A program made the position numbers and the translations under genes. This document shows positions 11,845 through 22,266 of a DNA stretch of 64,000 nucleotides, piece after piece. The stretch lies in contig OY856186.1 in assembly GCA_963693315.1 (NCBI GenBank), forward strand, positions 77,908,042 to 77,972,041, read 5' to 3'. Position 1 is the stretch's first letter. Each line of letters starts with the position of its first letter. Under the pieces are notes generated by a model. That model was given only the letters and a program-made list of their open reading frames with translations, ran no database searches and had not been told where the DNA came from. The DNA is from Diogma glabrata (Eukaryota > Arthropoda > Insecta > Diptera > Cylindrotomidae).

Positions 11845-14800
11845 TTTTGTTTTTTTATACTTTTTGTTATGTTAACGAGTGGATAACTAAACAATAAATC
11901 CTATCACTGACAAAATATGACATAGGCCAATAGTTCATGATAGAATAGAGAAAATAAAAGTAAAATAAAACGTAAATACCAAACTTTTTACAAAAATTTG
12001 CTGAAACAAAACGGAAATGTAGTGCCGATAATCCAGCCGGTGGCATATTCCTTGATCCTGTGACGCACCGTCTTTCTTGATGATTAGAGCTCACACATAG
12101 TTATATGAAGGTACGTTAGCTGCTAAATTGTACTAAACTGCTAAATCTAAATTTGATTTAACTAAATCGCCCATTTTTAATTTAAATTTATGTGCTCACG
12201 TGGTCTGAGATTGATAAAACCCTCGGTTTCTGTACAATTATTTAAGAACCAAATATTGATTTAATCAAATAAAAAGTTGGCTAAATTGATTTAGCACGTT
12301 TAGTACAATTTAGCGTAAATTGGAACGCAGTCTAAATAATTCCATTCCACTAATAAGTATTCTCGTTTTCTTTTCGAGATATCGTTTTTAGGACAAGTTC
12401 TAAACTAGGATAAATGTTTGAAAATGGAATTAATCTGTCAGTTTATTGACTAGTTTTGAAGTAAAACTTCTTTAGGTGCGTTATGATAATTTTGAATGGA
12501 AGTAACCATTTGAACAGATATATAACCACATATATTCATCTTTATCATACTGCAGTCTGATTTTGAATCTTAAACACATACATGCACACAATTCCAAAAA
12601 AAAAAACGGAAGTGGAAATTTAAACAACAATGAAATTAAATATAATGAAGAAATTCAAACATCAATTAAGTAAAAAAGGCAAACGAATATTATGTTGGGC
12701 TAGAATGCTAGATACTTAGATTTAAGCATCTAAAATCGACATATCCAACTCATATAACGTTTAGTACGAGACTGAATAAGTTATTTAAAAATACAATGCA
12801 CATAGTCGAATTGTATCGCATACTTGCCGAATATAATATTCGTAATATTTAATTGAGTTTCGTATTTTTTTAAATTTATATTTTGAATTGTTTTAGTTTT
12901 TTAACAGACTTAAAAAAAGCTGATGTTCTATATTGCATTGGGGGTTTTTTATGTATGTTAATTGTTAACCGATTTCTCAAAAACATCTCGTTCGATTTGG
13001 ATGATTTAAACTGTATTCTATTTGGGTTGATTTCGAGAGGGTCCCATAGTTTTCTATATTGTGAAAAATACCATTTTTCAGAAAATTGGAAAAATCCGTA
13101 TTTTTATGTATTTTAGGCGATTTCGTCAAAACATCTTAATCTGTTTGAATAGTTTGAGTTGTATTATATTGCTATAGATTTTGAGGTGGTCGTATATAAT
13201 TTTCTATAACTAAAAATATGCCGTTTTTTTCAAAAGTTTATGTTTTAATAAAAATATTTATGTTGATTAAATTTGTTCTATTAAATAGAAAAACAAGTGC
13301 GTGTAATCTTTGCACGCGGTTGAAATAAATTTCTTTGATTACTGTGGCAGGTATTAATAAAAAGATGAAATATAAAATAAATATGTCATATTGCAATTTA
13401 GAGTTGCCTTTCTTGATAATATAATTTACAGCATGTGTAATAAAAAGCAATATTTACATAATATATTACAAAGTCAAATCCATTATTATCATAATTGAAA
13501 TATGAAATTAGAGGTTTATGACAAATTTGCTAAACTTATTGAAAAACTGCATCAATTGTTGTTCCAAATCTTGTTGTTAAATTATGTGGACATGTATTCA
13601 TTGTGAAATTTAATTTTTAATACGTTGTAAGACTTTGTAAAACATATAAATATGGCTTTTTATTACACATTGTTGGTGTCCATTTGATATCCAGGATTAG
13701 ATCTCAGAAGTAAGCGTTATCTGTGACAGACTGACCCCGTTGAGTGTAGGAAAGTCAAACTAAGGTGGATTGCGCTTCTTATAGAAAATAAGTTATTCCG
13801 ATTTTTGTGGAGTGACACTTGTTCCACAACTATCGGCACATTTAGAGAGGAGCAATGAACAGTTTGCATTACATTTTAAATGGTATCTTCGGATATTAAA
13901 TGAGTCTAAATAATTAAAATTTCATATTAAGAGTGCTAAAAATGTCAAACAAATTAATTAAAAAATATATCCCTGATAGTATCAGAATAGTTACAGACGC
14001 CGCAAATATGAACATCATCAGCATGAATGATCACCTTAAAGCTCCTTTGTATGTTAAGTTACAGTTCCTTTATGAGCAAGAGTGATATGTAGTACTCCTA
14101 CTGCTGGTGAAAACTTCACCAAGACAGGCTTGTCGTTCCTATCCGTATAGGCAGTTGTTCAGTGTGACTTTCTAGTGTTATGTAACCATAAAGTATTAAT
14201 TTCGCTATTGGACATATAAGGGAATTCAAGGGTGTTTTAAGGACTTTCCCTTGCAGTTCGCATGCTGGACCGCTAACAACCGCATAGTTTAGCCTCTAAA
14301 TAATTTTTTTTTATCTTTCCAGCATTTTAAAAAGATAAGAAAGGTTAGTGGGGCTGAAATATTAGAGTTGCAGTTTTCTCTTCAATGTAAATTTTACATT
14401 TGCTTTGGTTAATTTTTTTTGGATTATGATCCTCGCCTGGCTCGAGACATTGACATGTCAATGGTTTCTCAAATAAGGACTTTAGGTTTTTAACACAAAA
14501 TTCTGATTTGTTTTGACATTTACTAATGATTTCATCTGCAATCTTCTAACTGGCCCAGTTACCATTTTTCGGATGTGTCAGAATATCTATGGTAGTGCGT
14601 TAAATAGAAGTTTTAAGAAAGCCAGTCAATACACTCAGAGAATTCTGTTATTAAAAACTATCAAAATAGCCATTAGATTAATAATTTGGTGATTATTATA
14701 CAGCTAATCACAACTTGTGATTATTTTCACTAATTTCGTAATAACAGGCATTATTAAACTAATATTATTTGTTCGTAATATTTACTAACAAAAAAAATTA

Positions 14801-15778
14801 AATTTTAAATCTAAAAACGATAGCTTTTATATTTATAAAAATTCTTATTGAAATAATAACATAATGGATTACATTTATATTAGGTATCCCTTGGATAAAT
14901 GACATATATTATTACTAGCGGGACCCGGCGTGCTTTGCTACGCCTATAAATAAAGTTTGTGTGTATACATTTTGTTGACGTAGTAGCAATAATTTCAAAG
15001 AGTTGTAATGAGAAATGATCTATTTTTTTGTAAATATGAATGTTAAAGGATCAGCACTCTAATTGATCAGTAAAATATAAAAAAATAGTATTATATATAC
15101 ATCAAAGGATATATAAAAAAATACGCGATCAAATAAGTTTTCAGGTGTATCTCTATATAGAACATTAGAACATACGGAACAAAAATGGATTCACAGTGCT
15201 CATGCGGTTTAATGTACGCTTTCTTTACCTGTGGTAGGTTACTAAGAACGTTGCAAACAGTTTTGATCGTTATAACATTTTAAGGTCAGCAAGGGCAGTA
15301 AGATTAGTGACAATATATTCGATGAAGGTATAGAAGAAGTGATGCAAAAAAGGAATAGAAGAAGTGATGCCAAAAAAATCAAAATTATTTGGATGTTTTT
15401 GTATTAGAATTCATAGGGCGAGAAATATTTCTATTTAGTCAACATCCTAAGTCATTTTAAAGTCATTATTGATTGTTGCAAATCAATGCGAAACTAATAT
15501 CTTACACACGGTCAATATATTGGCATATATGTTCCATTTATAGACAACATTAATGGAATATTAATTTTTGGGCGATTTTGTGAGCAATTATTGCTCAAAG
15601 TAATTATTGAAAGTATTATTCCCGATAATAAGTAATTATTCAAACTTCAAAGCCATCATACAGACTCAGCCACAGTGGATGAAATAACAATAAAACAAAT
15701 TTTAATTTTCATGTTCATATAATTTCTAAATTGAAACTTCATTATCTCATATTTATTTAAATTGAATTCTTCATCTGT

Positions 15779-15790
15779 GATTATACTATT
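15779..15790. repeat. Left 12-bp target-site duplication of the Penelope insertion
   Basis: GATTATACTATT here is repeated at 17733-17744 on the far side of the insertion. The corresponding sites in the other Helitron copies (near 23125-23136 and 28542-28553) carry it once, followed directly by GTAAATTG. That makes it a target duplication and the others empty sites. Confidence 0.8.
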
Positions 15791-17732
15791 AAATCAAACA
15801 ATTTAATAGCTTTTCAACTGTAATATATATTTTTATTCTTCCTTATTTATTTGCCAAATTTTCGATGTTTCTCATCATTATCAAGGCTTATTAATAGAAA
15901 TCTAAAAAACAACGTTTAATAATTAAACTATGAACAAACATAAAAAACAAGAAAAAACAATCCCTCTGTTTGTACTTACATTAAAAAAAAAATAAATTAA
16001 ATCTATGGATTTTTGTCATAATTTAAAAAATTCTTCTTAAAAACATTACATTTTTAAATTTATCAAAATACTAAACTAATGTTGAAAAGGTGAAACGTGT
16101 TGAACATTTCTAAATTGGATTCAAGAAAAATCAAATTTCAGACTGAAAAAGATATATGGGAAAACGAAAAGAACATATTAGTGTTAAAAAGAGTAAACAT
16201 GAGAATATATCGATCACTTATTGTTATTTCATATTGTTGTCGATATTCAGCAGGACTTGTCAATAGTGTTGATAAAAACAATTGTCAATCCCGATGTTTT
16301 TAGTTATTTAAAAAAAATTTTTTGTTTCTCCAACTAGGTCTTTTTTATTGATTAAATTTTTTCCTTCACAATCGATAAGAAAACAGAGTTAAAAGAACCA
16401 TAAGAATCTATATCAACATTCATGTTTTGTTTTGTGAATTATTGTATGGTGAAATGTGTATAAGTGTTATAAAAAGAAGTTAAAAAGTTTTTTGAATTAA
16501 TTCTTTCCCTTTTGTTTCATATGTGTTTTGATAATGTTTGTGTAGTTATTCTGCATTCTATTACTATCACATTTGAAATTTGTTGTCCCATCGGTAACCA
16601 AAATGAAGGCTGATTCTTTAAACAATCTTTTGAATTTTTTGGGTTCATATTCTAGGACTAGAGCGTTATCAAAATCGAAATTATCTTGACATTCACTTGA
16701 ATGTTTAGCTAGTGCAGACCTATGTTGTGACGTTGGATATTTTTGTTGTCGAGTAACTCGAACATCATTTTTATGCTGTGATATTCTTGTTTGTAGTGTC
16801 TTAGAAGATAATTTCGATTTTGATAACGCTCTAGTCCTAGAATATGAACCCAAAAAATTCAAAAGATTGTTTAAAGAATCAGCCTTCATTTTGGTTACCG
16901 ATGGGACAACAAATTTCAAATGTGATAGTAATAGAATGCAGAATAACTACACAAACATTATCAAAACACATATGAAACAAAAGGGAAAGAATTAATTCAA
17001 AAAACTTTTTAACTTCTTTTTATAACACTTATACACATTTCACCATACAATAATTCACAAAACAAAACATGAATGTTGATATAGATTCTTATGGTTCTTT
17101 TAACTCTGTTTTCTTATCGATTGTGAAGGAAAAAATTTAATCAATAAAAAAGACCTAGTTGGAGAAACAAAAAATTTTTTTTAAATAACTAAAAACATCG
17201 GGATTGACAATTGTTTTTATCAACACTATTGACAAGTCCTGCTGAATATCGACAAAAATATGAAATAACAATAAGTGATCGATATATTCTCATGTTTACT
17301 CTTTTTAACACTAATATGTTCTTTTCGTTTTCCCATATATCTTTTTCAGTCTGAAATTTGATTTTTCTTGAATCCAATTTAGAAATGTTCAACACGTTTC
17401 ACCTTTTCAACATTAGTTTAGTATTTTGATAAATTTAAAAATGTAATGTTTTTAAGAAGAATTTTTTAAATTATGACAAAAATCCATAGATTTAATTTAT
17501 TTTTTTTTTAATGTAAGTACAAATAGAGGGATTGTTTTTTCTTGTTTTTTATGTTTGTTCATAGTTTAATTATTAAACGTTGTTTTTTAGATTTCTATTA
17601 ATAAGCCTTGATAATGATGAGAAACATCGAAAATTTGGCAAATAAATAAGGAAGAATAAAAATATATATTCAGTTGAAAAGCTATTAAATTGTTTGATTT
17701 ATAAAATATAACAACTGATTTAATCTTTTAAA
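15791..17732. mobile_element. Penelope-like element insertion arranged as a long palindrome
   Basis: Arms at 15791-16686 and 16806-17701 (about 896 bp each) are near-perfect reverse complements around a centre at 16746, with a 119-bp unpaired middle. Only a few arm differences were noticed, such as TATTGTTGTCG versus TATTTTTGTCG. Each arm contains the end of a coding region followed by about 700 bp of AT-rich 3' flank, so the structure is two 5'-truncated copies head to head. The middle holds extra coding sequence on the minus strand. Penelope-like elements are known for partial, inverted and tandem 5' arrangements. About 30 bp at 17702-17732 belong to neither arm and may be filler made at integration. 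Perfect frames in the arms (16097-16303 and its mirror 17189-17395) are probably not genes. Confidence 0.75.
16497..16806 (-). pseudogene. C-terminal GIY-YIG-type endonuclease part of a Penelope-like element
   Basis: About 103 minus-strand codons ending in a stop at 16497. Visible motifs are LQTRISQHKNDVR, HRSALAKHSSEC, NFDFDNALVLEYE and KRLFKESAFI. This arrangement (Arg in a TRISQHK helix, an ALAKH motif, NFDF, then a Glu in a KESAFI-like motif) matches the C-terminal GIY-YIG endonuclease of Penelope-like polyproteins. The GIY-YIG motif itself and the reverse transcriptase are absent because the copy is 5'-truncated. The frame continues upstream into mirrored arm sequence (to 16919), which is an artefact of the inversion. 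In the right arm, the plus strand at about 16812-16995 carries the last part again. Role if intact: target DNA nicking for retrotransposition. Confidence 0.65.
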
Positions 17733-17744
17733 GATTATACTATT
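17733..17744. repeat. Right 12-bp target-site duplication of the Penelope insertion
   Basis: GATTATACTATT, pairing with 15779-15790. It is followed by GTAAATTG exactly as at the uninterrupted sites in units 2 and 3. Confidence 0.8.
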
Positions 17745-18199
17745 GTAAATTGTATTTGTTCCCCACACGAAACACACAAAAAATGTTTTAAAGAAGTTTT
17801 TCTGAGCGAAAATAAAAAATGCTTTAAAATTGCAAAATTCATGTGAATTAAAATAATTACTTTAAGCTTAATCATTCTAAAAATCTCTCAAAACTTTATT
17901 TATTTTACAGCAGATAGTGTAAAGCTTTTGTTTATTTAACATTATACCTGTCGCATATTGTCGGTATCTCATAAGAAAGGAAATTCAAGAAAACTCGTTC
18001 TGACAACAGCCGTGTTCGATTTAACTGAAGCATTTGAAACAACGAAAAATTTAATACAATTGTTGTTGTTTTTTCAATTGTTTTAGTCACACTAAGCGTA
18101 CCAAACATTCAATTTACATTGTATCATTTTTATTGCAACAATTATTTATTTTAATAAGGAAAAAATTTCAAAATGTCGTTTTAATTCTATTTCTTTGCT

Positions 18200-18478
18200 C
18201 GTGCTTGTGGGCACACATTATATTTTGTGTTTTTCCGTCTAGATGCGTACACGAATAAATCAGAAGGTATTCCGACGTTAGCTGACCACCACATACAGTT
18301 GTCCAGATGTGAGAAGTACGGATTCTCCAAATCTACCACATCCTTGCAGCAATTTTCCTTGTTCTTTGGTGACAGTCATTGCAAAAGCGAGTCGCACTGG
18401 AAACTAAACGTTTAAATTCAAATGCCATATCTGTTGGGATCATTGAAATGCGTAGCAACAGTACATCTCCCTCTTTGA
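18200..18478 (-). pseudogene. Helitron Pif1-like helicase, C-terminal remnant (H1)
   Basis: Minus-strand segments in shifting frames spell the end of a Helitron helicase: GDVLLLRISMIPTDM then FEFKRL, FPVRLAFAMTVTKEQG, VDLENPYFSH, GQLYVVVS and NVGIPSDLFVYAS. These correspond to the conserved late helicase motifs of Pif1-like Helitron proteins (PMIPTD, FPVRLAFAMTINKSQG, LSRVGTPSDLFVYA). At least four frame changes are needed, so it cannot encode a helicase. The upstream helicase motifs and Rep domain were not found. Plus-strand frames over the same DNA (18227-18415 and 18379-18576) are antisense shadows. Confidence 0.75.
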
Positions 18479-18578
18479 ATTTTCCATTCAAAATTGATTG
18501 TAGCTTCAATGACTTTGTTTATCATCTTTTTCACCAAAAATTTTCAAAAACATTTGTGCTATTTCAAAATATTTGAAA

Positions 18579-18960
18579 TATTTTTTTAATAAAATTTGTT
18601 TTGTAGTTGGAATTACAATATGTCTCACAACAACACATAAACTCCTTTAAGACCTAGGTTCCATACCATCATGTTTTTTAAGATGATGGACGCAAATTGC
18701 TAGTGCTAGAAGCATATACCAAGATCATGTAAACATTGTTTTGCTGAAGGATTAAACACGGCACATTTAATAGTTATATGGAAGCTCATTTCTCCAAGTA
18801 AACGAAAAAGTTCATTTTTTAAGAAAATATAAAAAAATAAAAAATTTGCGTCCATCAACACCTTAGAAAGCATGTTGTTGTGGACTTTATTGTTCAAAGG
18901 TTGTCATGAGTTGTTGTTACTCACATTGTAATTCGTACTACCCAACACATTTTATTTTAA
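18579..18960. repeat. Inverted pair of non-LTR 3' tails (unit 1)
   Basis: 18579-18690 carries the non-LTR tail on the minus strand and 18845-18960 the same tail on the plus strand (GCATGTTGTTGTGG, then GAGTTGTTGTTACTCAC, then CTACCCAACACATTTT), separated by about 155 bp. The tail matches the element end at 56400-56512. The pair lies inside the Helitron and recurs in the other units, so it predates the array. Confidence 0.55.
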
Positions 18961-19841
18961 AAGAAATAGCGTGTCATCATCAAAAAATATTCTATAACTA
19001 AGACTAAGGGTGCTATCGTTGATTGAAAAAAGTTTATCCGCCAACATCCCTAAGATATCACTTTGGCTAGTGATATCTCACTACTATTGCCAGTGGTTTA
19101 CGATAACTCAAGCTAACTCATATGCAAATAGCAACAATCTAAGTACGCTGGGTTGTCACTCCCATAGATCAAAAATTTAAAATTTTACAAATCTTCCTGC
19201 GGGAGTATATATTTAATTCGTTATTGAATTCTTTAATTATAACTATAAAAACATTGATCAAAGCAAACTACGCTCATAAACCGATATTTAAACAAAAAAC
19301 CAAATAAAATATTTATCACCAATCACCAATCAAAAAATAATACACGACAATTTGAAAAAGCAAATCGAAGTGTATTTGCACAAACTTTGACGTTAAAAAC
19401 AATGTTCTAAATACAAATACAACACCATCTATTGGATAACCCAAATTTTGAGGCGTATATCACACTTACAAATATATTGGTCAATAAAAAAAATATGACA
19501 TGAAATTGGAGAGTGCAAACGTTGTAAAAAAATAGACTTCGCTACCTAGTTTTTCATCCAGCTTTGATGACAATTTTTTTTACCTCTAATCGTTATATTT
19601 TAATTAGCAATACACAAATAAGAGTATTTTTCAATTTGATATTGATTTTTGTAAATTAACATAGAAGATCAATGAAAAATTTAAAATAATAAATAAATAA
19701 ATTTAATTTAATTTAATTTTTACTCTTATGTTTATTCCAACTTTATAAAAACCAATACAACAAGTTTTTTACAGGTTCCGAATTCCGATACTTTTTAACA
19801 CTTCTATAATTAATATATAACCTCCACAATAGTTATTTAAG

Positions 19842-19945
19842 TATTAAGGGCAGTAAGAGTGTTTTACCGATTGAGGATATATGTTTTGAGATCGAGACGA
19901 AGTCGAGATCTCTAATATATCCGAAATCGGTAATACTCTTAATGC
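19842..19945. repeat. Hairpin repeat A (unit 1)
   Basis: Imperfect inverted repeat: TAAGAGTGTTTTACCGATT near the left end pairs with AATCGGTAATACTCTTA at the right, GGATATAT pairs with ATATATCC, and the core is GAGATCGAGACGAAGTCGAGATCTC. About 104 bp, no coding frame. Copies at 25242-25345 and 30659-30762. Confidence 0.6.
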
Positions 19946-20283
19946 TCAAAATGCTTATTACATTTTTTGCACGATTAATAAAAATTTAATTTAAACTATT
20001 TAAATAATAAAATTCATTCACAATATTCAAGTTTGAATGTTTTAAAGAAAATTTCTTAAAATGTCATTTCAAAATAGTAAGCTTTGCGTTTCATCATAAT
20101 ACTATAGCTTTTTTTGTTGCAAAACTAAATTCCATCGAATATATTTTCAAAATTAATTGCTTTTTTTAAATCTTTTAACTGCAATATTTTTAAATGAATG
20201 TTATTTAAATTTGAAGCTAGTGAATAGACGTACACAATTATTTAACTAATAATCGTTTTTATTCACACCCTGAGGTCTCCTTT

Positions 20284-20341
20284 ACTGGTAAGTAATTACT
20301 TACCGGCTGCATGATCGGTAAGAAATTACTTACCGACCAGT
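20284..20341. repeat. Hairpin repeat B: twin palindromes (unit 1)
   Basis: ACTGG...CCAGT frames two successive palindromes. GGTAAGTAATTACTTACC is perfect; GGTAAGAAATTACTTACC has one mismatch. A 12-bp spacer (GGCTGCATGATC) separates them, so the block can pair as one long stem or two small ones. Copies at 25683-25740 and 31100-31157. Confidence 0.65.
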
Positions 20342-20822
20342 ACTATGTTTATTTACGAATCAGCGAACATGCAAAATCGCCTGATCGTGCAAAACATTAT
20401 CAATAACCTTTGGTAACGTATTTGACTTAGCATAATATGCTTTTCGTTTATTATCAAATAAAACAAAACTTTCTTTACTAAAACATATTTGATAGTCTAA
20501 TAATGGCCTTACACGAAGTTCAAGTTTACTATCAATTGAATAAATTGATTTACGCTGCTATCTGAAAGTTGGCATATAAACCATTCATATTTAACATTTA
20601 ATTCGCAATTAAAAAATATCTAGGGATTTAATCAAGATAATAACTATCCTATCTCTCAAGCTGGACCATCATACACACATTGTACAAAATTTCTTTAAGA
20701 TTGGTTACATTGTTGCAGAGTTCATCGCGGACAAACATCGTGACACGTGATTTTTATATATATAAGATAAGATAAGATAATATGCTCAATATTGTCAGTA
20801 ATTGTCAGTAATAGTACATAAA

Positions 20823-21097
20823 GAAACTTAAATTATTTAATTGTAGTAAAATGAGAAATTTCATAGATAATTTTTAAAATTATTCAAGTTGTGCTTTGAA
20901 TGAAATCCCATATAAATTTTATTGAATTTATTCTCTTTTCCCCCTTTTGCAGCGCCAAAAGAAATTTAAATTATTTAATTGTAGCAAAATGAGAAATTTC
21001 ATAGATAATTTTTAAAATTATTCAAGTTGTGTTTTGTATGAAATCCCATATAAATTTTATTGAATTTCGTTTCTTTTCCCCCTTTTGCAGTGCCATT
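20823..21097. repeat. Two tandem copies of a 138-bp sequence (unit 1)
   Basis: Units at 20823-20960 and 20961-21097 both run from GAAA(C/T)TTAAATTATTT to CCCCCTTTTGCAG(C/T)GCCA. They sit between the main Helitron 5' end and the second 5'-end fragment. Repeated at 26240-26514 and about 31793-32067. Confidence 0.65.
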
Positions 21098-21099
21098 GC

Positions 21100-21426
21100 A
21101 GCAAATACCGGAACAAAATAATCGCTCAATAACATATGATAGTCTATATGCGCCCTACATGGATGATTGAAAAGTCGATAAAGCAGGTTTGACAGTAAAT
21201 TAACTAATTTACGCCGCCATCTGAAAGTTTGCTTATGAACTATCCATATTTAACATTTAATTCGTAATTAAAAAATATTTAGGCGTTTAATCGAAATAAA
21301 AACTATCCTATCTCTCAAGTTGGACCATTATACACACACTGAACACAATTTTATTAAGATTGGTTAGGTTGTTGCGGAGTTTATCGCGGACAAACATCGT
21401 GACACGTGATTTTTATATATATAAGA
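21100..21426 (-). mobile_element. Solo Helitron 5' end (unit 1)
   Basis: The plus-strand stretch ending GACACGTGATTTTTATATA, then TATAAGA at 21426, repeats the last part of H1 (20500-20767): the same CATCTGAAAGTT, ATCCTATCTCTCAAG, TTATCGCGGACAAACATCG blocks. No Helitron 3' end directly precedes it, so this is an extra, truncated or captured Helitron 5' end, or the start of an older larger element. Confidence 0.6.
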
Positions 21427-22266
21427 AGATAATAATAAAATTGTTTTTAAAATAATATTAGGTTATCAGATTAATAATACAATCTAATTAGATTAATAAT
21501 AGGTTCTTATTATATCAATAATAAGATGTTATTAAATTAATAATGAAATTTATTAAAATAATAATGGAACTTATATTTTACACTTTTTAAATAAAAGAGA
21601 GCATAAATTTTTTATTAACGATTTTATTTATTTCAATTATTTTCATTTAATCTTAAAGTATTTATATTTCACAGTTTTAACTCTAAAATAATTCATAATT
21701 TTGCTTTAAAGTATTTTTAAATTTATATGTGATAAAAATTAAAAGAACAAAAGGAGTCTATGTGCGTATATAAAATAAAAAATATAGTAATATTTATTAT
21801 ATTTTACTATATTTTTTATTAATTAAAAAATAAATTTACATAGCTAAACTAATAATACATATTATTGATTTGAATTTAACAAATCAATCAACAAATTGAC
21901 CGAAGAATATGCTCTTTCTTTATCGCCTTTCAATGTATAAAAATACTTTTGGATAAAATTCCAAAATTGGTTGCTGATTGCGGATATTTTAAGTTGAATA
22001 AATAATAGTATATTTTCCTACAAGAGATGAAAACATTGTTTTTTCGTGAGTAAACATATGTTCACGAGACGCGCTAGCGTCGAGTGAGACATGTTTACGA
22101 ACGAAAAACGTTTTTATCTCGCGTAGGAAATGCAATTTTTTCCATGATAGTATATATATAATCAATATTTACTATAAATTATAAAGTTATAAATCGACAA
22201 CAAAACATTCAAAATACATATTCTATTTTTTCATGGTTACGTTGTTTAAAATACTTTATAAAATTA
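21427..22266. repeat. Inter-Helitron spacer with AATAAT-rich DNA and hairpin C (unit 1)
   Basis: Very AT-rich DNA dominated by AATAAT/ATTATT, then hairpin C at 22014-22130. There TTTCCTAC at the left pairs with GTAGGAAA at the right, GAGATGAAAAC pairs with GTTTTTATCTC, and TGTTCACGAG and CTCG-type blocks lie in the core. No gene. Copied at 26844-27683; hairpin C is at 27431-27547 there. Confidence 0.55.

Larger units (their letters stand above)
10640..16248. repeat. Segmental tandem duplication, copy 2
   Basis: Second copy of 4286-10639, near-identical throughout. The exception is a deletion of about 745 bp: sequence matching 4732 is joined to sequence matching about 5478, at about 11085. 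It removes the N-terminal part of the cysteine-rich frame and the AT-rich DNA beside it. The copy runs into the intact Penelope palindrome without a break. Confidence 0.9.
14915..20767 (-). mobile_element. Helitron H1, interrupted by Penelope-like insertion
   Basis: The 3' end is CTAG at 14915-14918 with the GCGTAGCAAAGCACGC hairpin just inside. The 5' end on the minus strand is TC (plus-strand GA at 20766-20767, next base T) followed by TTATATATATAAAAATCACG and a TTTGTCCGCGATGAACTCC-like block, typical of insect Helitron 5' ends. Without the 1.94-kb insertion and its duplicated 12 bp the element is about 3.9 kb, matching H2 (3918 bp) and H3 (3919 bp). It carries a broken helicase C-terminus (18200-18478), an inverted pair of non-LTR tails and two hairpin repeats. 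No Rep (HUH) domain was seen, so the copy is non-autonomous. Confidence 0.8.

Noticed and set aside
16097..17395. Perfectly mirrored 68-codon frames, looking like a conserved divergent gene pair
   Set aside because: They are the two arms of the palindrome; identity comes from the inversion and not from selection.
18227..18576. Plus-strand frames over the Helitron helicase remnant, repeated in all units
   Set aside because: Antisense shadows of the helicase; the minus strand carries the recognisable motifs.
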